Shown one piece after another: positions 54,312-64,000 of a DNA stretch of 64,000 nt; the first letter of the stretch is position 1, and the number at the start of each line of letters is the position of its first letter. A program made the position numbers and the translations under genes. The notes under the pieces are model-generated. The model was not told where the DNA came from. It did not search any database and saw only the letters and a list, made by a program, of their open reading frames with translations. Origin of the DNA: Basidiobolus meristosporus CBS 931.73 (taxonomy: Eukaryota > Basidiobolomycota > Basidiobolomycetes > Basidiobolales > Basidiobolaceae); the NCBI GenBank assembly GCA_002104905.1, contig MCFE01000243.1, forward strand, positions 1 to 64,000, written 5' to 3'.

Positions 54312-57300
54312 ATGGAAGTCCCGGAAATTATCCAGGTTTTGCTGGCTGATGGAAGAGTCAAGGCGGCACTACTCACTGCAAACACCACAGCACAAGAGCT
54401 GATGACCAGTATACTAGAAGAGGCGGCCGCAGATCCATCAGAACCATTGGTCAACGAGAATTATGACCCAAAAGATTGGCTGCTCATTGCGTTACCCATA
54501 GTAACTTATGCAAACAGTAAGTGTCCACAAGTGAGATGGAGTGTCAAGTCACTGACCAAAAGTCGAACCTGAATTGTTAGAATGCTGGACTGAGGAGGAG
54601 CTTCAAAAAACCGAGGAAGGTAGGCGGCCGTTTCTTTCTTTCTTCTTCTGGCAGGTCTGTTAAGCGGGCTGGCAATTTTAGAGCGTATCGTCCGGTCGAA
54701 CGCCAGAATCCTGGACGAGATCCAGCTCCTTAGTGAGTGCGGCAAAGATAAGGAGCCTTCCACCAGCCCTTTGGTACACGACACACATGCCTTCTCTGAA
54801 CATCTGCATGTGCCCAAGTTCAAGTTGGTCAACGCTAATCACACGATACGAACCGCATTTCGGGATGTCCCGGAGATACCGGACAACTACACTAGAGATA
54901 TTTACGTAACCCCAACAATGTCGGCAAAATCGGTGGTCCAATGCTTGGTCGATGAGTTCAGTTTAAACAAGGCCAAAGATAAGGAGTCGGGCAGTCAGGG
55001 AGACTACGTGCTCTACGAGGTGGTGGTATCGGAGAGTGGAGCAGAAAGTAAGCTTACAGTGATGGGATTCTTGGCGGGACCTATGGATTGACATTGATTT
55101 CAGATATCAGGCAGCTGGGGGACAACGAGCTTCCCCTGATACTCAAAGAGAAGACCTCCTCGTCGTTCGAATCGAACGCCATCAACGATTACTACTTTTA
55201 CATAGGAGTCCCGGAGTCGTGGTTCTCTAGGGCAACCAGATTCACCAAGGCATATCTGAAGAGTCCGTCCCAAAGGCCCCTTTCTGTATACACATTGTTT
55301 GGCGGGTACTCCAGCGGGCCCACGTCGCCAACCTCCTCCCCTACAACCAAACATATGTCAGTAGGATCGCAAATCCCCCCGGACTTCGACCCCACGAAAG
55401 TAAAAACCTGGATCAATGGTGATCTGGTGAAGGATCGCCGTTCGGGCGTGCACGACAAATCCCGCAATTCACTATACCTGGGCGACACCAAACGCATGAG
55501 CGTGGTCAGTAGGAAAAGTCCACTCTCCCAGATGGAGCCCGGCCTGGAGGATGGAGACTACTTGGACGACATGACTGAGGAAGAGCTCAATGAGGCGTTC
55601 CTGACATTGATGGTAAATCCAGGATAATTTGATGCTTGTGCGTGATGGCTTACTAACCTGTGGTTGGTCGTCCGTAGGACGAGCTTGAGATGAAAGAGGA
55701 GCGTAGAGAAGCCGCTATGAAGATGCCCGCTGAGTCCAAAAAGATCCTGATTCGGCAGAACGAAATTAAACGGATGTCCACCGAATCGCTGATACAGTCC
55801 CCGGCGGTGAGCAGACGAAACAGCTTGCAGCAGCCGGCTGTGACCAGATCCGAGAGCTCCAGTACTCTGACAGAATCTCGTGTCGACAGTCCCTCAGCCG
55901 AGTCTTCATCGTTCCTCTTTGAGAAGCCGGAGAAAGCCTCATCTTATGGGTTTTTCTCCTCTTGGTGGGGGCCAACCGCCACCAAGTCTGAAGCCACTCC
56001 AGAGCATTACATCGACCAGATCACCCAAAAGTAAGTCTGCCCGATGGCGACAAATCCGAGCCCCGGCTAACCCTTCCCTGCAGGAACCCCAATCTCCGTA
56101 TTCTGGTCAAGGATCTTCTGGCTCTGAGAGTTACGCTGTCTACCGCGCCCCTGACGTGGATCCGGGGTTTTCTAGAGGACAAGCGAGCGATCGCTGCTTT
56201 GGAGACGCTTCTGGAGCGCAGCACCATCAACAGAAAAGGGTAACGAACACTTGGGGGTTTAGAAGTGGCGAGCATCAACTGAAAGCCACCATTTATTTGT
56301 AGAAACGGCTCGACCAGAGGCTCGGACGTTGACGAGGATATTCAAATGGAATGCATCCGGTGCTTAAGAGTGCTGCTAAACACAGAGGTAATGAGACCAA
56401 CCACTGGTCCTGTGGGAGGCTGTGGAAACTGACTGGTTGACCTATTGCAGGCCGGATATTCCCAAGTCCTAAAATCGGAGAAGCTGACCGTATACATCAC
56501 CTACTGCCTGTACACGACGAGGAACAAGCTGAGGAATCTGGTGGCCGAGGTGCTGGCTGCAATCTGCATTCTCTCCAGCAACGGACATAAGGTAGTGCTC
56601 CATGCGTTGTCCGAGTTTCGCATCGCTTTCGAGGAGAAGTTTAGGTTCGAGTATCTTGTGGAGTCATTGCGGGAAGAGGTTGAAGAGGATAACTCGGGGG
56701 CTTATGAGTACAAAACCACGTGCATGTCTTTCATCAATGCAATAGTGAATTCCCCGGAGGACGTGGAGGAGAGAGTGATGCTGCGCGACGAGTTTGCCAG
56801 AAGAGATTTCATCAACGTTCTGAGCTCGCTCCGTAGCTCTTTGCCCCCCGACGGACTTCTGCACCAGATCGATGTGTACGAGGAGGAAATGCTGGAGGAC
56901 GTCAAAGAGCTTCAGGACCTGCTCGTCTTGAAGAACTATGACCCCAGCGATCCGATGTACTCCGTAGTGGATCTACTGAAGAGGCTGGATCCGGACATGC
57001 CGATCTACGATACTGTGTTGAGCACGTTGCAGAACATTTTGGCCATGGCCAACTCCGAGGCAACCGACGAGTGGAAGTCTGATGTGTGGTCGCTATTGGG
57101 TAGATTCGCCAATCACCTGTTTTATATGGGCGATGTCCACGAGGACTGGCCTCACATCTTGAAGGAGTTTCTCGCATCGATCCAGGACATTGTCGCCAGA
57201 GACGGGAGTCCAGCCGACTCGTCAGACAGTAGTAGCCTGCACGGTTCACAGAACGCCTCGGTTTTGGTTGAGGAGTTGACTGCGCAAGTGAAGAAACTTG

Positions 57301-59889
57301 ACGAGGATAACAAGAATCTCAAGGAGGATCTCTGCTTCTTTAGAGACCTTTATGCCACCAGAAATAAGAGAGTGAAGAGTGGATCGAGTGAGCATTTTCC
57401 CGGGATTGTGAACCGGCTGCTCCATGAAAAGAAGCAGGTGGCCCGATTGACCGAGCAGATCGAAAAGATGACCAAGACCCCTGGGGAGGCCATCGATTTA
57501 TCGCTCCTGGAGGATCGAAAGGGAAGACCAAAGGAGAAAGACAACAAGTGGTCGGCGATTATGGAGGAGCTAGAGAAGCAGAGGGAAAACACTGCCGAAC
57601 TAACCAATCTCGCTGAGAGTAGGGCGAAAGAAATCGCCTATTTGAAAAGAGCGCTCGAGGCAGTCTGTGCTCGGTTCCACTTCAGCACGGGGAATGTGAA
57701 GCGGTTGATGGAGGAGGAGACAGCCGCAGTCGTTGCAAGTCCTTCGAATCTGCTGATGCTCGAGGCGGCCAATGGTAGTACCACCTCTCTGAGCACCATG
57801 TTCGAGGGATTGGCTGAGAAGGAACAGGAGATCAGTAGCTTGAAGAAAACCATTGACTCTATGAAGAAGGAGATTGATATGGGAACCGCCTATCACAACG
57901 AGATTACTGCTCTAAGAGAACAGCTGGACGAGGCTAACAAAACCATTAAAGACTTGCAAGTGCCTATCTCAGCCTCCCCTCCTGCCCCTCCCCCTCCTCC
58001 ACCCGCCCCACCTGTTAGCACAACGCACATGAACCAGTCTACCGCTCCTCCGCCTCCACCCCCTCCTCCACCGGCACCTGTGCTTCCAAGCATAGCTCAG
58101 AAGGTGGCGCAGCTTCAAGCCGCGAAGCAAGTTGCATCGCACCAAGGTAATGGCATTCCTCACCCACCCCCACCCCCACCCCCGCCTTCAATGCCAGCTG
58201 GTGCAGTGCCTCTGCCGCCGCCACCACCACCACCACCACCATCAACATCTATGGGCGGAGCACCGCCCCCACCCCCTCCACCACCACCACCAGGACCCTC
58301 CATGATCAATTCAAAGCCCGGACCACCCCCGCCACCACCACCACCCACCATTGTTGGGTCGAGTATGACTGGATCGCCTACTACACCTACTTCGAAGCCA
58401 TTGCCCACCATGCCCATGCGCCAAATATTCTGGAAAAAACTGGCACCCTATCAAACCAAGAACACGATCTGGCACAAGGTGACCTTCGAGGAGATCTCGC
58501 TGGATACGGCGGAGCTGGAGGAGCTCTTCTCCAAGCCGGCAAGTAACCCCAAAGCGAACCCCTCCCAACCAATGAAATCCCCCCAACAAAGAAAGAAACC
58601 ACTGGCCACCACGCTGCTAGACATCACCCGGGCCAACAACATTGCCATCATGCTCTCCAGAATCAAGGCCACCTACGGCGAGATCTGCAACGCGATCTTG
58701 GCCATGGATGAGAGCCTGTTGTCCATCGAGAATCTCAAATCCATCAAGCAGCACATCCCGCAAAAGGAGGAGCTGGAGACGGTGCGCGCCTACGACGGGG
58801 ATCCCAGCACGCTGGGGAATGCGGAGAAATACTTCCTCGAGGTGATGCGCATCCCCAGGATGTCGGAGCGACTCTCATGCATGATCTTCAAGCGACGGTT
58901 CGAGCTGGATGTGGAGGAGTTGAAGCCGGAGCTGAAGATCCTCTTCGAGGCGGTCGCCGAGCTGAAGAAGTCCGATCGATTCTTGGTGGTTTTACACACG
59001 GTGCTGAGCATCGGGAATTTCATGAACGGGAACTCGTTTCGTGGTAACGCCAGCGGGTACATGCTGGACGCATTGCTGATGCTGAAGGATGTGCGAGCCA
59101 AAGACGGAAACAAGAAAGGAATCCCCTCATTGTTGCATTACCTGTGCTACCAATTACAGGAAAACAACCCCAAACTCTTGGCATTCATGGAACAGCTGTC
59201 ACATGTAGAGGCAGCAGCCCGGGTTTCAGTGCCTTCTGTGGTCAGCGCTATCGAGGTTCTAGAGACAGGTCTCCAACAGGTTCAAAAAGAAGTCGAGGAG
59301 CTGACTAACCGCAAAACCGCCGATAACAGCGACAGGTTTGTCCCCGTCATGACGGTAAGCACACGCTCCCACAGGAAGGTAGCCTTGTATCTTGTCTAAC
59401 CACCACGATCAGGAATTCATTCGCTCCGCCGAGAGCACGGTCAAGACCATCTCAGATATGCGGGTCAAGCTGGAGAAAGAGCTGAATCACATGTTAACCT
59501 ACTTTGGGGAAGACCCGGCCACCACCAAACCGGAGGATTTCTTCGCCACCATCGTGTCTTTCTCATCGGCCCTGCAAAAGGCCCATAAGGAGAATGAGGA
59601 GAGGAAGCAGAAGTCCCTGCGACGTCGCCAGAACCTGATCAAGAAGGTAGAGCCCGGGAGACTGCTGTGTGCATTGTGCATGATCCACTTACTAACCTCC
59701 ACTCCACAGCCTACGGCGAAAAAGCCGCTTATGGGGCCCAAGATCATGGTCCAGGGAGAGTTCGACGACGCCATCCGTGAACTTCGGTTTGGGATCCGGC
59801 GGAAAAGAAGCGATCGACCCAAGTCCGCCGTTCTCAACGATCTCAGTCTGCTGGATAGCTTGATTAAGAAGCCGATGCATGCAACTTGA
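54312..59889 (+). CDS. formin (actin nucleator), 1672 aa, nine exons
   Basis: Exons 54312-54516, 54655-55047, 55104-55612, 55678-56030, 56084-56239, 56303-56387, 56451-59354, 59413-59646 and 59710-59889; all joins keep frame and use GT-AG, two with TACTAAC. Order by residue: N-terminal region; a Ras-association-like fold at about 150-217 (DIYVTPTMSAKSVVQCLVDE, then DYVLYEVVVSES and LGDNELPLIL); a serine-rich linker; GBD/FH3 from 487 (FLEDKRAIAALETLLERS, KLRNLVAEVLAAICIL); coiled coils near 840 and 1020-1070; FH1 polyproline 1074-1207; FH2 from 1221 with QIFWKKL and GNFMNGNSFRGNASGY; and a DAD-like end with DDAIRELRFG and RRKR (about 1630-1646). It would nucleate and elongate actin cables at polarised sites and septa, released from autoinhibition by a Rho GTPase, with profilin bound at FH1. 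The first intron (138 nt) is the least certain join. Confidence 0.9.
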
Positions 59890-60208
59890 TTCTGAAACCA
59901 ACACTCGGTTGATTGAACCACTGCATGTCACTTGACGTCACCCTAGCCACCACCGTACCCATCACCATCACCCCAGCTCTTAACAGCCACCACCCTCACC
60001 CCAGCTCTTAACAAATACCCGTCTGCAGATCCCACCACTCGCACAATGTATATTATATTCAAGTAAATGATTACCGCAATTTGGTTGGAAAATGATGGAA
60101 ACAGTAGCGATCTTCCTCTCCAGGATTGGCAATATAATACGGCATCCATTGACCCCTTGATATCTGGCCCATAAAAAGCCCACGTCAAGCCATCACCTTC
60201 ACAGCGCA
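59890..60208. promoter_or_regulatory. formin 3' end and peroxidase promoter
   Basis: Holds an 18-bp direct repeat (TCACCCCAGCTCTTAACA at 59968-59985 and 59996-60013) and an ATAAAAA box at 60171, 38 bases before the peroxidase ATG. Repeat spacing (28 bp) would suit a pair of activator sites. No gene in this gap. Confidence 0.45.
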
Positions 60209-60877
60209 ATGTCTCAAGACAACCAATTCCAACCTCCGGGTGGCTCCGCCTCTCGCGGTCCGTGCCCAGCGCTAAATGTCCTTGCGAATCATGGCTATTT
60301 CCCGCGTGACGGTAAGAATCTGGACAGGGAAACCATCATCAACGGCCTGACAACCGTCTACAATATTGACCTGGGCTTTGCTCAGTTTCTCGCCGACAGG
60401 GCGTTAGAGCTCCTGGGTACGAAGAATGACAACGGGAACGTGGTGCTGGAGGACCTGGAAAAGCTGTCCACCCACAATGTAATTGAGCACGATATCTCAC
60501 TCTCCCGACTGGACTTGAGTCTAGGGGACAACAACAACCCCAACGCGGAGTTGGTGGAGCAAGTAAGTCAGGCTTCGAAAGACGGGTTCAGCATGACGTT
60601 TGATGACTTCGCCCAACTGCGAAGGCTCCGTTACGACCAGTGTAAGAACAACCCGGGCTTGACCTGGAACCTCAAGCAAAAAATAACCGCCTACGGCGAG
60701 TCTGCTCTCCTACTAAACGTGTTCGGCGACGGGACTACCACAAAGAGGTCGGAGCTGGACACGCTCTTCAAGGAAGAGAGGCTGCCGGAAACGTTCGTCA
60801 AACCCGAAAAACCAGTGACGTTTAGCCAGGTGCGCTGGACTGCCTTCAAGCTACTGTTCAAGAATAGATTCAAATAA
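60209..60877 (+). CDS. heme-thiolate peroxidase (chloroperoxidase/UPO family), 222 aa
   Basis: An intronless ORF of 222 codons. PCPALNVLANHGYFPRDGKN (from residue 18) is the family motif, with Cys19 as the heme ligand. EHD at 93-95 (in IEHDISLSR) and Glu164 (YGESALLLNVFG) match the acid-base and cation-binding positions of the short UPO/CPO subfamily, which carry His where long UPOs carry Gly. It would use hydrogen peroxide to oxygenate or halogenate organic substrates. Unlike secreted members it has no signal peptide, so an intracellular role is likely. The length is close to the short-UPO mature domain. It lies between the formin and the site-2 protease with about 320 bp on each side. Confidence 0.88.
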   Translation: MSQDNQFQPPGGSASRGPCPALNVLANHGYFPRDGKNLDRETIINGLTTVYNIDLGFAQFLADRALELLGTKNDNGNVVLEDLEKLSTHNVIEHDISLSRLDLSLGDNNNPNAELVEQVSQASKDGFSMTFDDFAQLRRLRYDQCKNNPGLTWNLKQKITAYGESALLLNVFGDGTTTKRSELDTLFKEERLPETFVKPEKPVTFSQVRWTAFKLLFKNRFK

Positions 60878-61218
60878 AGACCAGGCTCTTTCCTCACCTC
60901 CTCACCTCCTCACCTAACGACACGATGGTTGAGTCTCTTCAGTCCTAAGCCCCCCTGTGGGTTGGCATGAATGTTGACCCGGTTCGGAAAGGTATCCGGA
61001 ACGATACCTTGGGATCATCAGAGATCTTTGATTCACACCCATTGTGTACGAAATCAGGGGCCCTTTGTTAGCGTACCATATGAATTTCCATCCACCCAAC
61101 TTCCCTCTTTGATCAGACAACCAGTTTGTTTGAAAAGCTGAAGTTAAATAAAGTTCCGGTCACCAAGTTCATGTTAGCGCGCTCCGATTAGCAGTCTACC
61201 CCCAGCACCCTACTTGGA
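60878..61218. other. intergenic region between peroxidase and S2P
   Basis: A CTCACCTC run (60893-60915) follows the peroxidase stop. AATAAAG (about 61146-61152) lies 70 bases before the next ATG. No ORF is convincing. It probably holds the peroxidase terminator and the S2P promoter. Confidence 0.4.
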
Positions 61219-63351
61219 ATGACCCCGACCCATTTTTTCCTCTCTCTGCTTCTATTCTGGGGCTTGCTCCCCCTGGCAAGCCGGTTGCTCCGCAGGCTGA
61301 AAAAGGTGCCGGTATGAAAAGGCTTGATTTGATCGGTTCTCGTTAGATGTGTAACCCGCCCCTCTCTTCCCTGTAGACCCAAAAAAGAGATGCGCTGCTC
61401 ATAGAGGAGACCTCCCTGGAGCACGAGAACGAGAATTCCACCTTTAACTCACGTCACCTGTTTCAAACCTCTCTATTTCAGTTCCGGTACACGACCACCT
61501 CCCTCAACGCTTTCTTTCGTAAGGTGGCCAAATGTTCGCCTACCTTTTGGAACCACTGGTTCACAGTCGGAGTTTGCTTTGGCTTGGCGGCGATGTTGTT
61601 TGGAATGGGACTGATAGCGCTGGCAAGCTGGAGAGTAGCCCTGTTGCTAGGTCAGAGATGGTTGGTAACCAGTGGGGGGATAGAGAGTGGGATCCCGAGC
61701 GATTCTATAGACCCGGAGCAGTCTGGGCAGGTGCTCATCCCTATGGTGGGTTTGTTCGTTGTGAGGTGGCTTGTGTAAGCTCTCTTAACATTTTTGCTCT
61801 GACCATAGATTCCTGGGGTGACTCTACCACTGTCCCATATGGTTTATTACCTCCTGGCGCTATTCCTCTCGGGGCTTGTTCATGAGATGGGCCACGCGGT
61901 CGCAGCAATAGGGTATTTTGTGCACTGCAGTACTTTCCCCTCACGCACGTGACTCAACGGTCCCCCTTCACAGAGAACGAGTGCCGGTGCATTCGTTCGG
62001 AGCATTTCTTATCTTTCTATACCCGGGCGCGTTTGTGGACATCTCTTCGCGCAACCTCGGCCTGCTAACTCCGTTTCGAAAGCTCCGGGTGATCTGTGCG
62101 GGGGTGTGGCACAACGCGGTTCTCTTTCTCATCATATGGTGCCTGTTATCAAGCGGAGTGATTGATCTCACCTTTAGTCTGGTCGGCTGGTCAAGGATCC
62201 ACCCTCATGATGGGGTGGCGGTCGCCAATATTGCCCAGGTAACGGTGCCTTATGCACAACAGCCAGCCACCATCCGCTAACTTTTTTCGGTAGGGCTCAC
62301 CGCTGGCCGCGTTTCTTCCACAATCCTCCCTGATCACCCGACTTGACGACACCCCTCTGGATGATGGGATCGACTCATGGAATCGCTTTTTATCGGGCGC
62401 CAGCCTCCCGAATGCCCGGCAGAATCGAAAAGGGTTCTGTGTATTGCAACCAGATAGTGAAGGTAGCTCGATGATCTGCGTATCTTTATATCGTGCAACT
62501 TACGGAACTTCTACCTTCAGCGGAGCCACAGGATTGCTGCGAGATCTCACGAGAGTACCCGTTCGGGAAGAGTCACAACGAGTCGATCAGCTGCTTTACA
62601 TCGTTACTCGAGGAGCAAGGGGTTGGCGATTTTATTCTTGATGGAATTGCACATGACGAATGGATCCTCACATTGCTTTCAACTAGAATCCCGCGAGATT
62701 TGCTTGTCTCCCGTCAATCCACACCCTGACCAAAGGCCAACGCTGCCAGCACAACACGGATTGCGATATCTATCATCGGGATGGATTCACCAGTGGGAAT
62801 TGCATGGTGCCGTACAATCCAGAGCTTAACGCGAAGCTACTGAGGATCTATTTCCGAGAGCCAGAGTGGATGACCGATTCGGATGACGACAAGATGGTCG
62901 TGTTCACTGGAGATTACGCGGAAGTGTGGAATACAGGTAAGTCTTAATTGAGGGTTGATTTTATCTCGGAGACTGAATGTTCGATTGTATAGTCCGAGTT
63001 GGCGTCCTCAGACCTCGCTGGTCATTTATCCCCGCGACTCTTCCTCTGATGGTCGATACCATTTTAAGGCGAGAGCAGAGATTGCATGTTGTGTGGAGGA
63101 TTTGATACTAACAGAGTTGCTTTAGGTACATACTTTCATTCACGCTAGCGCTGTCAATTCTGAACATCCTTCCTGCGTACCATTTGGACGGACATCATGC
63201 TTTAAGTGCGATACTTACTATGATGTTTTCCGCCGGAGAAGGCAATGGGCCTAGAAGGACGGTGGAAAAAGCCGTCCTGATGGTCACCAGCTTTCTTATG
63301 GGCTGGGTGATCATTGGTAGTCTTATCTTGGTTATTCTTGGTCTGTACTGA
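61219..63351 (+). CDS. site-2 protease (S2P, M50 metalloprotease), 550 aa, nine exons
   Basis: Exons 61219-61311, 61377-61745, 61809-61912, 61974-62238, 62294-62462, 62521-62621, 62687-62936, 62993-63068 and 63126-63351. All joins keep frame. The eighth intron is GC-AG (63069-63125) and the sixth has a weak donor (GTTGGC). HEMGH at residues 179-183 and LDG at 496-498 (LPAYHLDGHHAL) supply the zinc ligands of the M50B family. PVHSFGAFLIFLYPGAFVD, FRKLRVICAGVWHNAVLF, a DCC at 338-340 and CxxxxDC text in exon 7 match S2P proteins. Several hydrophobic segments make it an intramembrane protease, probably of Golgi or ER. It would release membrane-bound transcription factors of SREBP type. The length is near that of human S2P (519). 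Confidence 0.9.
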
Positions 63352-64000
63352 AGGCAGATTTGTACATGTCAGCTATATATTCAATTGTTTATTGCCTTAA
63401 ATGTAAATTCATCATTGATCCCACTCCATGGAAATCGATTCCCTTGTTCAAGTTATCCAATAATAACAATCGGAGTGAAAATTGGGGAAGCGATATGTTG
63501 GAATATTCAGAAATGCTTTGTTCCATATCGCATCAAGCCTATGTTGCGTCATACCAGGAATCCTTCCACAGCATCCGATTTTAGCCATGTTTGTAGTATT
63601 CTCGTGTGGTGCAAAGGGTCAGTATTCGGCGTAACCTTGTTTCAGTCATAAAGATTTTGAATTTCCGTCAATGTTCATTTGGTCCAATTGGATACATTAA
63701 GCGTGGTTCCTGAAATCCACATAAGCGTAACTCTAGAAGATCATGAGAATGAGTCTGCTCACATCATTCGCTAGTGGGGTGTGCGATGGAGACACTGCAG
63801 CGGTAATGCGGGCGCGACCATGGCTTTAAATGATGATGTCTTAGCATAGAGTGGCAAGAGGGAATTGGACTCAAGTCAAGAGTAGTATGCTTGGTGTGTG
63901 CTACGGTAGGTCAACAACCAATGGAGTGGTATGCCTCGAAATAGTAACAATGGAAATGCATACCGCAGAAATTATATCCATTGTAAACATACAACTTGAC
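63352..64000. other. 3' flank of S2P, no gene recognised
   Basis: Short ORFs at 63360-63584 and 63385-63651 overlap in different frames and resemble nothing known to me. AT-rich sequence after the S2P stop (63360-63480) may hold its terminator. The last 300 bases have moderate CpG and could be the flank of the next gene outside the window. Confidence 0.4.

Noticed and set aside
57966-58420. Long glycine-rich or proline-rich ORFs on the minus strand
   Set aside because: They are antisense shadows of the formin FH1 polyproline repeat.
63360-63651. Gene after S2P
   Set aside because: Two short overlapping ORFs without similarity in AT-rich 3' flank.
1-64000. CRISPR array, bacterial operon or rRNA
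   Set aside because: No regularly spaced identical repeats, no prokaryotic gene order and no rRNA-like stretches were seen; the window is eukaryotic.

Overview
The window reads as fungal nuclear DNA. The evidence is: short GT-AG introns (mostly 55-70 nt, several with a TACTAAC branch site), a formin, a Sel1-repeat protein, a heme-thiolate peroxidase of the chloroperoxidase/UPO type and a site-2 protease, together with Copia, Ty3/Gypsy, PIF/Harbinger and Plavaka-type (Tnp2/CACTA-like) transposons. The phylum is not settled. The Gypsy and Plavaka families and the peroxidase and S2P genes would fit Basidiomycota or a repeat-rich Mucoromycota lineage.

There are two compartments. Bases 1 to about 50990 are a CpG-poor repeat block with no convincing host gene. 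It holds: a Gypsy element (about 2434-7597) split by a 1-kb LTR; a Plavaka-type element with a decayed transposase (9628-11790) and a divergent accessory ORF (7949-9428) that I do not recognise; a second, shorter member of that family (11803-13036); a minus-strand Gypsy remnant split by Copia copy 1 (13745-18411); a minus-strand Copia remnant whose own LTR was split by a young Copia copy 2 (22253-26937, identical LTRs, perfect 5-bp target duplication); a second plus-strand Gypsy (27184-32959) carrying four nested insertions; and three Harbinger copies plus three foldback elements that share the Harbinger termini. The only near-intact DNA transposon is Harbinger copy 2 (46353-49753). Most other ORFs here are broken by stops, frameshifts and deletions.

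From about 51000 CpG returns, and from 52768 four plus-strand host genes follow in ordinary spacing: a Sel1-repeat protein (2 exons), a long formin (9 exons, 1672 aa, with a probable Ras-association-like domain before GBD/FH3), an intronless 222-aa heme-thiolate peroxidase, and a 9-exon site-2 protease with one GC-AG intron. Nothing suggests an operon-like pathway. The formin and the Sel1 protein may both act in polarity or cell-cycle control, while the S2P would act in membrane-tethered transcription factor (SREBP-type) activation.

The best leads are the conserved unrecognised accessory ORF that accompanies the Plavaka-type transposase in about eight copies, the Harbinger/foldback partnership with its unrecognised 414-aa partner protein, and the methylation- or RIP-like CpG decay that separates old from young copies. 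All exon joins and TE boundaries were read by eye. No searches were run.
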